64,000 nucleotides of DNA from PZPK01 sp041590075 (lineage in GTDB: Bacteria; Pseudomonadota; Gammaproteobacteria; Pseudomonadales; Oleiphilaceae): the NCBI GenBank assembly GCA_041590075.1, contig JBFHUL010000004.1, forward strand, positions 1 to 64,000, given 5' to 3'. Under the pieces are notes generated by a model. It was given only the letters and a program-made list of their open reading frames with translations, was not told where the DNA came from and searched no databases. The first letter of the stretch is position 1; each line of letters opens with the position of its first letter. A program made the position numbers and the translations under genes. This document shows positions 7,939 to 21,200 of this stretch, piece after piece.

Positions 7939-8384
7939 TTCGCATGTTAAAGAGGCTATTTCCGGATGCCTCCCCTGCTTCTCCCGGCTTTGAAGAAGAC
8001 GATTTACACGTAATGTGCATTGCTCTGCTGTTAGCCACCGCAAATGCCGATCACGAACTTGATCCGCGGGAAGAGGAACGCATTGAAAAGCTTGCCCGAA
8101 ATCTGTGGGCGCAAGACGAGACACATGGCAAACAACTCATCACAGAAGCGCGTGCACGGCAGGCAGATGCGACATCACTGTATGAATTTACCAGCCTGAT
8201 CAACACGCACCTCTCTCCCGAAGAAAAATTTCAACTGATTAGTGCCATGTGGGAAATCGCCTATGCAGATGGCCATTTGGATCGCTATGAAGAACACATC
8301 ATCAGACGCGTCGCAGATTTGATTTATGTCGAACACACGCAATTTATCAGAGCCAAGCATGATGCAGCGCCCTCGACCAATTAG
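7935..8384 (+). CDS. TerB-like (tellurite-resistance family) cytoplasmic protein
   Basis: This is a small all-helical acidic protein of 149 residues. It has the two duplicated TerB-type helix pairs: LLLATANADHELDPREEERIE (near 32) and MWEIAYADGHLDRYEEHIIR (near 110). The conserved acidic positions are those thought to bind metal in TerB. Standalone TerB-like proteins are widespread and their job is unclear; a tellurite role should not be assumed here, since no other ter genes are seen. The GTG start overlaps the transaldolase stop by four bases, with an in-frame ATG at 7944. The glycerophosphodiesterase starts six bases after its stop, so this is the middle gene of a tight three-gene operon. 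Confidence 0.85.
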   Translation: MIRMLKRLFPDASPASPGFEEDDLHVMCIALLLATANADHELDPREEERIEKLARNLWAQDETHGKQLITEARARQADATSLYEFTSLINTHLSPEEKFQLISAMWEIAYADGHLDRYEEHIIRRVADLIYVEHTQFIRAKHDAAPSTN

Positions 8385-8390
8385 AGTGTG

Positions 8391-9110
8391 ATGAGAATCA
8401 TCGGGCACCGAGGCGCTCGGTATGAAGCGCCTGAAAATACGGTAGAGGGGTTTGTCTGGGCTCAGCAGCAAGGCTGCCGGGACTTCGAGCTGGATATTCA
8501 ATTATCCCGCGATCACGAGTTAATGGTCTTTCACGACACGACACTGTGGCGCACAACGGGATTGCGGGGACGCATGTCGGCTGTGCATTCTCAGCACTTA
8601 CGCACTCTCGATGCGCGGCGCTCGTCACCCGGCTGGTTTTTACCTGCTCGCATTCCAACTCTGAAAGAAATCGTAGACTGCGCACCACATTGCCGAACCT
8701 GGCAGTTTGAAGTGAAGTCAGACAGCCGTTACCGCCTTACCGTTCTCGCCCAAAAACTGGCCCGGTTTATACACCTTAACCGACTCCAATCCTGTGCGTA
8801 TGTCACCTCGGGAAACCGCTGGTTTCTGAAACATTTTAAGCTCTTACACCCTGCTATTCACACCGGCTATGTGGCCGAATGGACAGTTCCAAACCCGATA
8901 ATTACGGCACAGGAGTTACAGTGTGGCATTCTCTGTTTGAATGACGCTCTGGCAACACCTGAGCGCGTAGAAGAAGCAAAAGACAAGGGTTTGGATGTGT
9001 CGGTGTGGACAGTCAACAAGATCGAAAGAATGCGGGAATTATCACAGCTGCGTGTTGATAGTGTCATCACCGATATACCCAGTATTGCGCTGGAGCATTT
9101 CGCCGACTGA
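8391..9110 (+). CDS. glycerophosphodiester phosphodiesterase (UgpQ type)
   Basis: This enzyme hydrolyses glycerophosphodiesters to glycerol-3-phosphate and an alcohol. The cytoplasmic form (no signal peptide, 239 residues) resembles UgpQ. It shows the catalytic HRGA motif with H6 (IGHRGARYEAPENT), metal-binding ELDIQLSRD, VFHDTTLWRTT, and FEVKSD and VWTVN strands in the usual order. ATG 8391 directly follows GTG 8388. It is the last gene of the tal operon and faces the end of the giant lipoprotein gene. Confidence 0.92.
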   Translation: MRIIGHRGARYEAPENTVEGFVWAQQQGCRDFELDIQLSRDHELMVFHDTTLWRTTGLRGRMSAVHSQHLRTLDARRSSPGWFLPARIPTLKEIVDCAPHCRTWQFEVKSDSRYRLTVLAQKLARFIHLNRLQSCAYVTSGNRWFLKHFKLLHPAIHTGYVAEWTVPNPIITAQELQCGILCLNDALATPERVEEAKDKGLDVSVWTVNKIERMRELSQLRVDSVITDIPSIALEHFAD

Positions 9111-9238
9111 GCACCTTACATGTGCCTTCAGCAGACCCGTAAAGCATTTCCTCTGATAACGGGCATCAGCCTCAGCCACGAGATAAACAGGCCCAGCGGC
9201 CGGCGCGATCACGCAACCAAGCCACTGAGCCCCCAGTT

Positions 9239-12200
9239 CTAAAAACTCGCTGCGTCGCGTGGATCAGTATCGTTCAAAAACTCTTCCAGATCTGACCAGC
9301 TGTCACCGTCTGTGTCACTGACACGAGGGTTGGTTCCGAATTTAAACTCTTCAATATTCGCGAGAAAATCGCCGTCGGGATCTTCGTATTTATCATCGGC
9401 GTCCTGCTCATCGAGCCCGTACACAATCTCGTATAAACCCGACATGCCGTCGCCGTCCGCATCACCCAACATAAGAGGTTCTATTGAAACCGCTTCGTCG
9501 GTTTTGCTGACAAACAACATATCTTCTTCACCCGTCACCCGGCGCGCATCCAGTGAAAGAATGGTATCGTCGGCCGCAACCGCCGGCAGTACATAGACGT
9601 TATCGCGCCAATTCCCAGTGCGACCACTCTGTTCCCGTATCACCAGCGTATTGTTTGCGCTGGCGCCAACTTCACTCTCGGCATTGTCGATTTCACTCGT
9701 ACTGGTCACACCCACAATGTGCCCTGAAAACGCCTGTAACTGAGAGAAGCTATTGAGCGAACCCGAATGGTATGGGAACACAAGATCACTGTTGTCGAGC
9801 AAGGTGTTCAAGTCATCGGATACGACCTGGCCGGATCCGAGATAGACTTGAGATTTATCGGCCGACAAACTCAACGGACCTGACAGAGTAAGACCACTCA
9901 GGGCGGTCGACTCCACCGGCAAGCCAACGACCCCGTTGCCATCTAGGTTTACGTAGGCCACATTCTCAACACCATCGTCAGTGTTCACCACTGCATACAG
10001 GCGCGTGGTAGTGGCGTCTGTTCTCAGTACCGCGCCCTGCAAGGACAACTGTGTAGCAGCTAGGCCGGTTTGTGCAGTACCCGAACTATCGTATACCAGC
10101 CAGGTGTTTGTGCCCGCGCTCTCGCGCAGTTCTACAAACAACATATCGTCTACGCCCATCACGTACTCAAGAGTACGATTAGTTAAATCGATGGAAGCGA
10201 CAAACGTCGTGATATTACCGGTCTCCAAATCCATCTGGTCGATGCGTGCGGTGCCCCCAAGATCGTATACCAGATACAGTCGGTCGACCTCGCCTGCATA
10301 GGCAATCTGCACTAACTGATTGAGCACCGCGCCATTCATTTCAGGCAGGTAACCCCAGTTCGACTCCGTCGTATCGAAGCGTAAGAGTCGCTCGGCCCCC
10401 TCGACGAAAAACGCATACTCGGATTGCTCTGTGCCCAGACTATCGGTCCAGTTTACGTATCGAATTTGTGTCGCCGCATCCTGCTCCGCAAGCCATGATG
10501 CATAACATTGTCGTGGGCCAAACGGATCTGCGTCCTGATACCCGTCTCGCACTGCACTGCAATTGGCATCGAGGGGGTAACTGTCGGAGGCATCAGCCGT
10601 ACCATCAAAATCACTGTCTTCCCTTGTTGGGTAAGACAGGTATTCCACCAGGAAGCAATAGTCTAATCCGGCAACATTTTCGATCCGAACTTCAGAAGCG
10701 AGACACGCACTGTTTTCCTGTCTCACTGCCACGCGTACTTCTTCATCATCGTCCAGACCATCTTCGTCGGTATCTGGCGTTGACGGATCGGTCCCCAAGA
10801 CCAGCTCCTCAATACCATCTGCCAGATTATCGAAAGATGGCGCACCATTAATCGGATTTAAATCTGAATCCGGATCGGTAATGCTGGTTTTCGGATTCGC
10901 GTCTTCCAGTCGGTTAACGTAATAGTCTCCATCCGCATCTTCATCACCGTCGGAAACACCGTTGCCATCAGTATCGGGGTTGAATGGATCGGAGAAGCAG
11001 AAGTTTTGTGCGTTGCTCAAGTAGGGATTAATTGCCTGAGAACAATCACTCGCTGGCGTCGCAGAAAAATCTACATTATCCAGATCGAAACCGCCCCGAC
11101 TGGAATAAGTATCCTCAAGAATCGCCAGTTCGGTGAAATCTGAAACGCCATCCCCGTCACTGTCTCGCTTAACAGGATCGGCAAACCTTCTAACGTAAAG
11201 GGTGCCCACATCATTCCCATCGACATCAAGCAGATCCATCACAAGACGATCTCTAGCATTACCCGCGAATGTTTGCGGCACCCATCCGTCGTCCTGTCTG
11301 GAATTGACTTCCACATTCTTGTCAATCCCGACGGTCACCAGATTACCCAGATTATCGAGCGCGAAGACCCAAACCTCGTCGTTATCAAGGATGCCGTCCT
11401 GATCAGTGTCCAACCCGCCGCCTGCGGTGAAGATCATGGAAAGGTAGTTTTTCTCAATGCCATCGGGAATGCCATCGCCATCCACATCATGCGCGGTGGG
11501 TCGATCGTCTTCCCCATCCAAAATAAAGTCGTTATCAGTATCCGCCGACAGAGGATTCAAGCCCGCATCGACTTCGTCCTTGTCGCGAATGCCATCGCCA
11601 TCCGTATCCGGATTATCTGGGTCCGTTCCCAACGCCAACTCTTCGCCATCCGACAATTCGTCACGATCGCGATCGGACTGCAAGGGGCTATTCAATTCAT
11701 TACGCACATCGAACTCATCCCCAATACCGTCATTGTCGGTATCCGGGTTAAGCGGATTAAGCCCGGCGCGGACCTCCACAATATTGGTCAGACCGTCACC
11801 ATCGAAGTCTTCGTGAGCGTCCCACACCCCATCACCGTCCGTGTCGCGCAGCGTCGCGTCGGTGTTCGTGAGCATTAACTCCTCAAAATCCATCAAACCA
11901 TCGCCGTCGCTATCAATCGCATTACGTCGATACCCAGGATAGTCGCGAAGATCATTTATTCCGTCTCCGTCACTATCTGCCAGGCGTGGATTGGTACCTA
12001 ACAGTACTTCTGACAAATTTACCAGACCGTCAAAATCCGGGTCTTCATGTCGATCCGCGATGCCATTACCATCCGAATCCTCTTCATTGGGATCGGTGAG
12101 GGTCAGAGACAGCTCTACCAAGTTAGTCAGCTGATCTGCATCGCTGTCTTCTTGCCCATCTTCAATACCGTTATCATCGGTGTCGGGGTCGACTGGGTTC

Positions 12201-15200
12201 GTACCGGTAATCTGAATTTCCCATGAATCCCACAGCCCATCCTGGTCGGTATCCCTGACGCGGGGCGAGGTGATATAGGCGCCCGCATTCACGCCATACA
12301 CCTCGGCATAATCGCTTAAACCATCAAAGTCAGTATCGGCCTCGGCCAGATTTGTGCCTAAGGTCACCTCTTCATGATCTTTCAAGCCATCGCCGTCGGT
12401 ATCGTCCAGCAAAGGATTAGCACGTAGATTCACATCCGCGAGATTCAAGCCGGATTCTTCCAGAAATACATCGCTGTATTCAAAAAGATAATCAAATTCC
12501 TGCACGTCGCTGAGTTCATCGCCGTCGGAGTTGCGCAGCGTAGGATTGCTCAAGAACGGATTACTTGCATCAAGGCCAAGTTCGATATAATCAGAAATAC
12601 CGTCCTGGTCACCGTCAACCGATGTCGGATCACTGCGATATACGTTAACTTCGTCATAATCCGTGATGCCGTCACCATCAAAATCTGCTGTTGATCCCAT
12701 GGTAAGATCCAACGCGTTATTGTTGGTGTCTTCGGTGATAACCGGGTTGTCTTGATAAGGACGATACTGTCGACTCATCTGCACACTGTTCGATAGGCCA
12801 TCGCTGTCGTGATCCTCATCAGCGTCCGATACACCATTACCATCGGTATCTGTGTTATCAATCGCCGTCTGACTAACGTTCAACTCGAAATAGTCAGCCA
12901 AGCCATCACCATCACTGTCTTCAAAACCATCCCAGATACCGTTTGCATTCGTATCTCTGACAGCAGGATTTGTGAATGTAATCAATAGTTCCTGAAGGTT
13001 GGTCAATCGGTCCATGTCGGTATCTTCGTCACCATCGGCAACGCCATCGCCGTCGGTGTCTGAAAGAACAGTACTTGTGCCAAGGCTCACTGCTTCCAGG
13101 ATATTGCTCAGTCCATCGGCATCGAAGTCCTCATCACCATCCGGAATACCGTTTGCGTCGCTGTCAGACAGGTTGATGGAGTAGCCCGCCATCTGCAATT
13201 CAATTCGGTCTGCCAGACCATCAAGATCGCTATCTTCATCTCCGTCCAGAATGCCGTCGTTATCCGTATCGTCATCGTTAGGATCGGTAAAGGTCACAGT
13301 AATTTCGTCCAGATTAGACAAGCCATCTGCATCGATATCTTCAGCGCCATCTGCGATTCCATTACTGTTCGTATCAACCAAGGCTGGACTGGTCTCAAAC
13401 GTACTCAGCTCAATACCATTACTTAAACCATCACCATCTGAGTCTTCATCAATATCTGCAGTTCCATCACTGTCTGAATCCGCAAGATTGATATTCAGGC
13501 CCAAGGTGATTTCCATCGCATCACTGAGACCATCGCCGTCGCGATCTTCGTCACCGTCGTTAGTACCGTCGTCATCGGTATCCAATTGATCAGGACGCGT
13601 TCCCGTGATCAGCACTTCGTCAATATTCGCGATGCCATCGCCATCAAAATCTTCCCGGTCATCGGTTACGCCGTTGCCGTCGGTATCTTTAAGTACAAGA
13701 CTGGTCTGTGTCTGATTGGCTTCTACAAAATTACTCAGGCCATCGCCTTCCGTATCGCCAGAAAACCGGGGACTATCAAAGTCTTCATCGCCGTCGGAAA
13801 CCCCATCTCCATCGCTATCACTCATGTTCGGATTCAATAATGCGACAGCCAGTTCCGTTGCGTTGCTCAAGCCATCACCATCCGCATCCTCATCACCATC
13901 GGCTATGCGATTACCATCGGAATCAAGCAGATGTGGTGCTGTATTAGTAATGAGAATCTCGTCGATATTACTGAGCCCGTCACCGTCGGCGTCTTCATCG
14001 GCATCGGATACCCCGTTCTGATCCGAGTCGGTCATACTAATACTGGTATTGGTCTGCGTGGCCTCCACCAGATTCGTTAAGCCATCGCCATCAAAATCTT
14101 CGTTTCCGTCAAGAACACCATCGCCATCGGTATCAGAATTCAATAACGACAGTGTTGGCGCATAGCGATATTCCAGCTCATCGCTCAGGCCATCTCCGTC
14201 GGTGTCTTCGAGTCCGTCATTGATGCCATCGCCATCCGTATCGATCAGATCAGGCCGGGTAGCCGTTTGGTTGAGTTCAACCAGATTAGGTAATCCATCT
14301 TGATCGGTATCCTCGTCTCCGTCTGAAATACCATCCAGATCGGTATCGGCCAACAAGGGGTTGGTTAAGGTTTGAGTGACTTCAACCAGATTACTCAGGC
14401 CATCTGAATCAGCGTCTTCCTGGCCATCCGCAGTCCCGTTGCCGTCGCTATCGGCTATTGTTGCGGAAGTGCCAATCAGCACTTCGGCAATATTATTGAG
14501 ACCATCGAGATCGAAATCTTCGTTTCCGTCATCAATGCTGTTTCCATCTGTGTCGGCAAGATTGATGTCGGTACCCGTCAGTTGTTCTTCATCCCGATTA
14601 CTCAGACCATCGCCATCAAAATCTTCGTCACCGTCGAGCACACCATCGCCGTCGGTATCTGAAAGCAGAGGATCCAAACCCGCGGTGACAAATTCCAAAC
14701 CATTGGACAGGCCGTCACCGTCAAGATCTTCATCCGCGTCGACGATGTCATCTTCATCGCTGTCGGAATCATTAAAATCCAGTTCTGTTACGCGCAATTC
14801 GAAGGCATCGGAAAGACCGTCATTATCGCGATCTTCGTCGCCATCCGAGGTACCGTTGCCATCCGTGTCAAATACGTTAGCCAGTGTTCCTGTGACGTTC
14901 AATTCATCCAGATTGGTCAGGCCATCAGCGTCAGCATCTTCATCACCGTCTGCTATACCGTTGCCATCGGAATCAGACATGTAAATCAGCGTCTGCGTGG
15001 TCGTTACTTCAATGGCGTTCAGTAGTCCGTCGCCATCCGAATCTTCCTGCCCATCCAGGACTCCGTCACCATCTGAATCAGCCAGCGTTAAATCCAGACC
15101 AGGAGTGAGAAGCTCAAGCGCGTCACTCAGCCCATCGCCATCCCTATCACCGGAACCATCATTGAAACCGTCGCCATCGCTGTCTGCCAGATCCGGACGC

Positions 15201-18200
15201 GTGCCTAACACAGCGATTTCATCGATATTGCTGACACTGTCACCATCGAGATCCTCGTCCGCATCCGCTACACCATTACCATCTGTGTCTGCGAGATCCG
15301 GCCGAGTTTGCGTTTGCCTCAGTTCCCTGAAATTGTTAATCCCGTCATTATCGTAATCTTCACTATCGTCATTAGTACCGTTCCCGTCCGAATCGGCGAC
15401 CAAAGGATTGGTGAACGTGAAGTTTGTTTCTTCGGCATTGGTCAGATTGTCGCCATCGGGATCTTCGAGGCCATCGTTAATGCTGTCAGAATTGGTGTCA
15501 GCCATGGTGAGATCATAGCGATCGTATACCACCACTGTTTGGGAAGCATTGAGGCTTTGCACCTGAAGATCCAGCAGATACTCCGCTGCGTTTCTTAAAC
15601 CGTCACCATCCAGGTCTTCGTTGCCATCCTCAATCCCATCGCCGTTTGTATCAACGATGTTGATGTCGTAACGGCTGTACACGATGAGTGATTGCACGTC
15701 GTTTAATGCCACTGCAGCCTGATCCAGCAGGTATTCGATCTGGTTCGGAAGCCCATCGCCATCGTGATCATCAAGACCATCGCTCACACCATTGCCATTG
15801 CTGTCTGCTTGCAGGAAGTTGAGCGTGGCTGTGTTGAGCTCGAACGCGTCCGGCAAGCCGTCATTATCACTATCTTCCATATCGTCGGTCGTGCCGTCGC
15901 CATCGGTATCGACATTATTTGCAAGCGTCTGTGTAAACAATACTTCCTGCAGATTGCTCAAGCCGTCGCCATCGAAATCCTCGCTATCATCGCTAACGCC
16001 ATCGCCATCACTGTCTCGCTGCAATGGATTGGTCATTGTCATTGTGGTTTCGACCAGATTGCTGAGACCGTCACTGTCGGGATCTTCCTGACCGTCGGTA
16101 ATCAGGTTCCCATTGGTGTCGGCGACATCAAAACGCGTCTGCGTGACATTGAGTTCGATAGCGTCACTCAGCAGATCACCGTCGCGATCTTCGTCACCAT
16201 CATTCACTGCATTGCCATCTGTATCGACAAGCAAGTGATCCGTGAGTGTGATATTGAGTTCTTGAGCATCACTGAGCCCATCACCATCGCTGTCTTCTCT
16301 TCCGTCTGCGATAGTATCGCCGTCCGTGTCGGCACGCTTGGGGTTGGTGAGCGTGACAGTCAGCTCCTGTAGGTCGGTGAGACCATCGGAATCACTGTCC
16401 TCATCACCATCCAAATAGCCGCTTGTGCACGGTCCGCTCACACCATTGCGTACGCAATCTCCGTCAGAATCAGGATTAGACGGATCGGTGAACAGGACCA
16501 GCAACTCTTGTGCATTGCTTAAACCATCTCCATCCAGATCACTGTTGCTGTCGTCGCTCAGTGGATCTAGTCCAAACCGCACTTCCAGTTCATCGTTAAT
16601 GCCGTCGCCGTCGGTATCCTTGAGTACGAGACTTGAACCCAGCGCAAGTTCTTCTGCGTCCCCTAGCCCGTCATTATCACTGTCAGGCAGGTCAGTACGT
16701 GAGCCTAATGCGACTTCCTGAGCATTAGTTAATCCATCACCATCCGCATCTTCCTGGCCATCGACAACGCCATCGCGGTCGCTGTCGGCCCTATCGGGCG
16801 CCGTCTTCGTATACAGAATTTCTTGGCTGTTGGACAACCCATCACCATCCGCATCTTCGTCTCCATCCGCAATGCCATTGCCATCAGAGTCACTGAGCCC
16901 TGGATTGGTGCCTGTAAGAAGCAGTTCTATGTAATCGGGAATACCGTCACCGTCGTTATCCTCCCGGGCGTCGGCGATACCATCGCCATCACTGTCGAAC
17001 TTGACCGGTGATGTCCCCGATAGCAATTCATCCCGATCAGAGATGCCGTCGCGGTCTGTGTCTGCTGACAGCGGGTCTGTGGCAGGTGTCGCGCCTAGCT
17101 CGGCGGCGTCATCCAAGCCATCACCATCCGTGTCTGAAGCATCCCAACGCGTTCCCAGGTTAAACTCCTCTGCATTCGTCAGGCCATCCCCGTCTTCATC
17201 CAGTGCACCATCACCGGCCACAAGAGGATTGGTGCCCGTTACTTCCAGTTCGATCCAATCTGATAATCCATCGGAATCACTGTCAACCAGCACAGGACTT
17301 GTGCCAAGAGTTACTTCGTCGAGATCCGTGATGCCATCACCATCGGTATCCGGATTCAAATCGGAGCTACCATTTGCTGCCTCTTGCAGAGCTGTGAGTC
17401 CATCAAGATCGCGATCTTCATCCGCATCCAAAATTCCATCGCCGTCACTGTCTTCGGCCAATGGATTGGTATGGGTCAGATACAGCTCTTGCGCATCAGA
17501 TAATTGATCGTTATCGCTGTCTTCGTCACCATCCAATGTGCCATTTGAATCAGTATCCGCGATGGATGGATTGGTACCCAACATCGCTTCATCCCCATCG
17601 AGTAAACCGTCACTATCGGTATCGGGATTCAAGGGGTCGGTGTCGGCAGAGGGTGCGTCGTTCAGTTCTTCAAAGTCGCTTAAGCCATCCGCATCCGAGT
17701 CGGCATTAAATGGGTCCGTACCCGCGAGCAATTCATCGTCATCCAGCACACCGTCAAAGTCACTGTCGCGCGCATCGGCGATGAGATTTTGGAATACAAA
17801 CAGATTGGTATTACCGGGATTGAAAGCACTTTGGGCGCTGGCATCTGAAGCATCGCTGTCGTCGAGGCTGCGCCAATTTTCCCACCAGCCGGGTAAACCG
17901 TCATTATCACTGTCTCCCAACTCCATCCCGAAAAAGCCGATGTTAGAACCCTGATCCAATGTACCTAAGACCAGTAAATCTCTGGCGACCGGTATCAATG
18001 CTGCAACAGATTGCAGACTGGTGCTTTCTTTCGTCGTCCAACGTAAATCCGGGTCGTTGTTGACGAAGAAATCAATGCGCACGTTTGTTTGATTGCGTAA
18101 CACCTGGACTCTGTGATCCTGATGATTCATGCCATAGTCGAAGGCGGGATCCAACCTTTCAGGCAGCGCCGACATATTTGCCGGATCTATTTGATGTCCG

Positions 18201-21200
18201 GACCCGAAATGAATGCGATGAACACCCGAACCGCTGGACTCCACTCGATCTGCAAAAAGCGGTGGCTTGAATGACTGAGAGTAAAAGTTCTGATTCGTCG
18301 AAATAACCGAATTTGATGGTGTACCAATATCAATGGAGACGCGCAGCAATTCGGCACTGGTAGGGCTCTCTTCAAGCACCCACAATTGCGTGCGTGCTCG
18401 GTCTTCCCATGCATGGTGCTTGATGCTTACCGGGCTGACGAGTTCTTGTGGCGCCGCATCAAAATCTGACTTATCGAAGAAAAACCATATAAAACCGGCA
18501 CCTGCAGTGTTGACCGTTTCAGCAATCAACCATTGCCCCTGATCAACCAGCGTCGTAATCGCCGCTCTTCTGTTATCCGGCAAGCCAAATGAAACTACGG
18601 GGTCAGTGCCTTCAATATCGATGCGTTTAAGGCTCCCCGTGGGATAGGCAAGAAACAGATTATCCGCTTGATCGTTGGCAAGTTCCGGATCACTCTCCAC
18701 GGCCCGATAATTCGCATCATATTCAAAGGTCAGAGCGCTGATATTGGTACCCACAACGCTGTTATCGAGACGAGACACAAACTGCATGCCGCTGCTGGTC
18801 GCCTCTGCGAGCAAAATCTCGCTCCACGAATACGAACTGAATGCGATCAGTTGGCGGTCAGCATCGTCGACTTGCGGAAGTTGGCTGTAAATAACCTTCT
18901 CGGGCATGTTTTCACCGAGCCAGCTGGTGTAACACTTGCCAACAGGTACAGCCGTTTGCTTCGTGAGATAGGGGTAATCCTGCACATCAGCAATTCCAAT
19001 ATAATCACTGAACACATAGCCGCTGAGGCCTTGAGCGGCATCTTCCAGCCCATCGGCTATGCCATCGTCATCGGTATCCGGATCGGTAGGGTCAAAACCG
19101 AGTAAGCGCACCTCAACCCCGTCGCTGAGGCCATCTCCATCGAAGTCCTGAGGATCCGAATCCGGAAGCGTATCGCCATCGGTATCCTGGGAAACCGAAT
19201 GTGTTCGTGTGACGAACTTCTCCAAACCATCGGATAATCCGTCACCATCGCTATCCGGGTTGTACACATCGGTCCCTTCAACAGCTTCGAGACCATCAAG
19301 TAGCCCATCGCCATCGGTATCGTTGACGAGTATGAGCGTCTCGTTGTTGTCTTGAGACTCCACATCATTGAGTAAGCCGTCCTGGTCGGCATCTCGCTTA
19401 TCGGGGTCGGAGAGCCCGGGATTAGGGTCCGCACTCAGTGGGTCTGTACCGCGCACGTTGATTTCATAGCCATCGCTAGCGCCATCGTTATCACTGTCAC
19501 TATTTAAGGGATCTGTTCCCGCTAAACGTTCCGCCAGGTCGGAAAGACCGTCGCTGTCAGAATCCGCCAGCCCGGGTAAGCTTGCGAGCGCGCCACCGGA
19601 TGGAAACAGCTCGTCGAGATCACTAAGACCATCGCCGTCCCGATCGTCAGGATTGCCAGCATTCGGCGCACTGCAATTTGCATCGCTGCGGAAATAATCA
19701 CTCTGATTGGGCACCCCATCCTGATCATCATCAAGATCCAGAGACGGGTCACCCGATTGATTTATGCCTACCAACACGGGTTCAAATTTACCCAGCGTAG
19801 ACTCCAGGGGGCCACCGGGCGTCTGTTCTCCGAATACCAATATGACTTGGTCACCGAACTGTAGCTTTTCAGCCGGATAGGTCATTCCGGTTTCCGTTGT
19901 ATCTTCCACACCATTGATATACCACTTTGGACTCAGCACTTGGGCACTGAGGAATTCTTCTGTGTAGAAGCTGTCATCCAGACCCAAGTCAAATCCCTCG
20001 GCGGGCGCCGCAATCTGATTGCCGTCACCGTCCCTCAGAATGTCACCTGTGTCCCCAATTGGCACGATACGATAGCGAGCGATATTTTTATCCAGACTCA
20101 CAATACCTGCCGCTACCGCATCGGTTTCACCGGTACGCTGCCCGGTGTCAAATCTAAACGAGACAGATACAGCATCGCCGTATTTGATGACTGTTGAGTC
20201 TTGGGTTGGAAAAGTGGCCCCGTTTTCCCCCGCTACCGGTTCATTATTTATTAACCACTGTGGTCGCGTGTAGAAGTCCGAGAAACGCGTAAAGGCAGGA
20301 TTTGCTGTGAACGAGGCATCGAAAAGAGCCTGGTAACTGGTTTGCCCTGGCGACTCAGGCAGAATGGTAAAGCTCGTCGTTACCGCCGGCGTCGTTGGGT
20401 TTTCTACGACCAGCACAGAGAGTTCACCCAGCACAATATCGGAACCACCGTGAATAAATAATAATTCGGCAATTATTTCATCGTATTCATCGATTCTTAT
20501 CGCGGGCAACTCGTAGGGATAGCGACGATCCTCCAGAATAGGCGTGCCTGGACGGCTACCATCAGGCAGGGCTTTATACCAGTTCACCTTAAACCGGTTT
20601 TTAAAACGGGAACGGCCCAAATCCCCTTCCAATGCAATGACCCGGATAACCTCATCATCGGAATAAGCATCTTCGTTAAAGTCGAACGACTGAACGCCCA
20701 ACACAACAATACTGCGGCTACTCAGCGCGGCAAACTCACCATCGATATCCAGACCGACTGAAACATTCAGCACGTCGCCAAATCGCGTCTGACCGCTCAA
20801 TATGCGCTGGTCCGCGCCAACGCCGACACTGATACTGTCTACCCCCATGGATGCGTTTTGGCGTTCGAGCGACCACTGCACCTGCAGCGATGAATATGAG
20901 CTAAGTGGATTACCGTTGAACAAGGCTCCTACCGCTTCCCCTGGCTTTGGAAAGGCGCGATCAGGGCTCAATGAAACTAAAGTGGCCGCATACCCGCCGG
21001 ACATATTATCCCGACTGATGGAATAAGCGCGCGGCACTGCCGCCACTGGACCAGAGCCCACCTCGTATATCACCACTAACAGATCGTCGACCACCTCTAT
21101 TTGACGCAGGCTATCCACATCATTGGGCAAGCTAATCACTGGTGCAAACAGCTCAGAAGTTGAGAATTGGTAAACGGCGATATCACCGTTTGACATGACG

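Noticed and set aside
9312..18542. Many plus-strand open frames rich in Ser and Pro opposite the giant gene
   Set aside because: They are antisense readings of the GAT/GGC-rich Asp-Gly repeats, share the repeat period, and lack ribosome-binding sites or start conservation.
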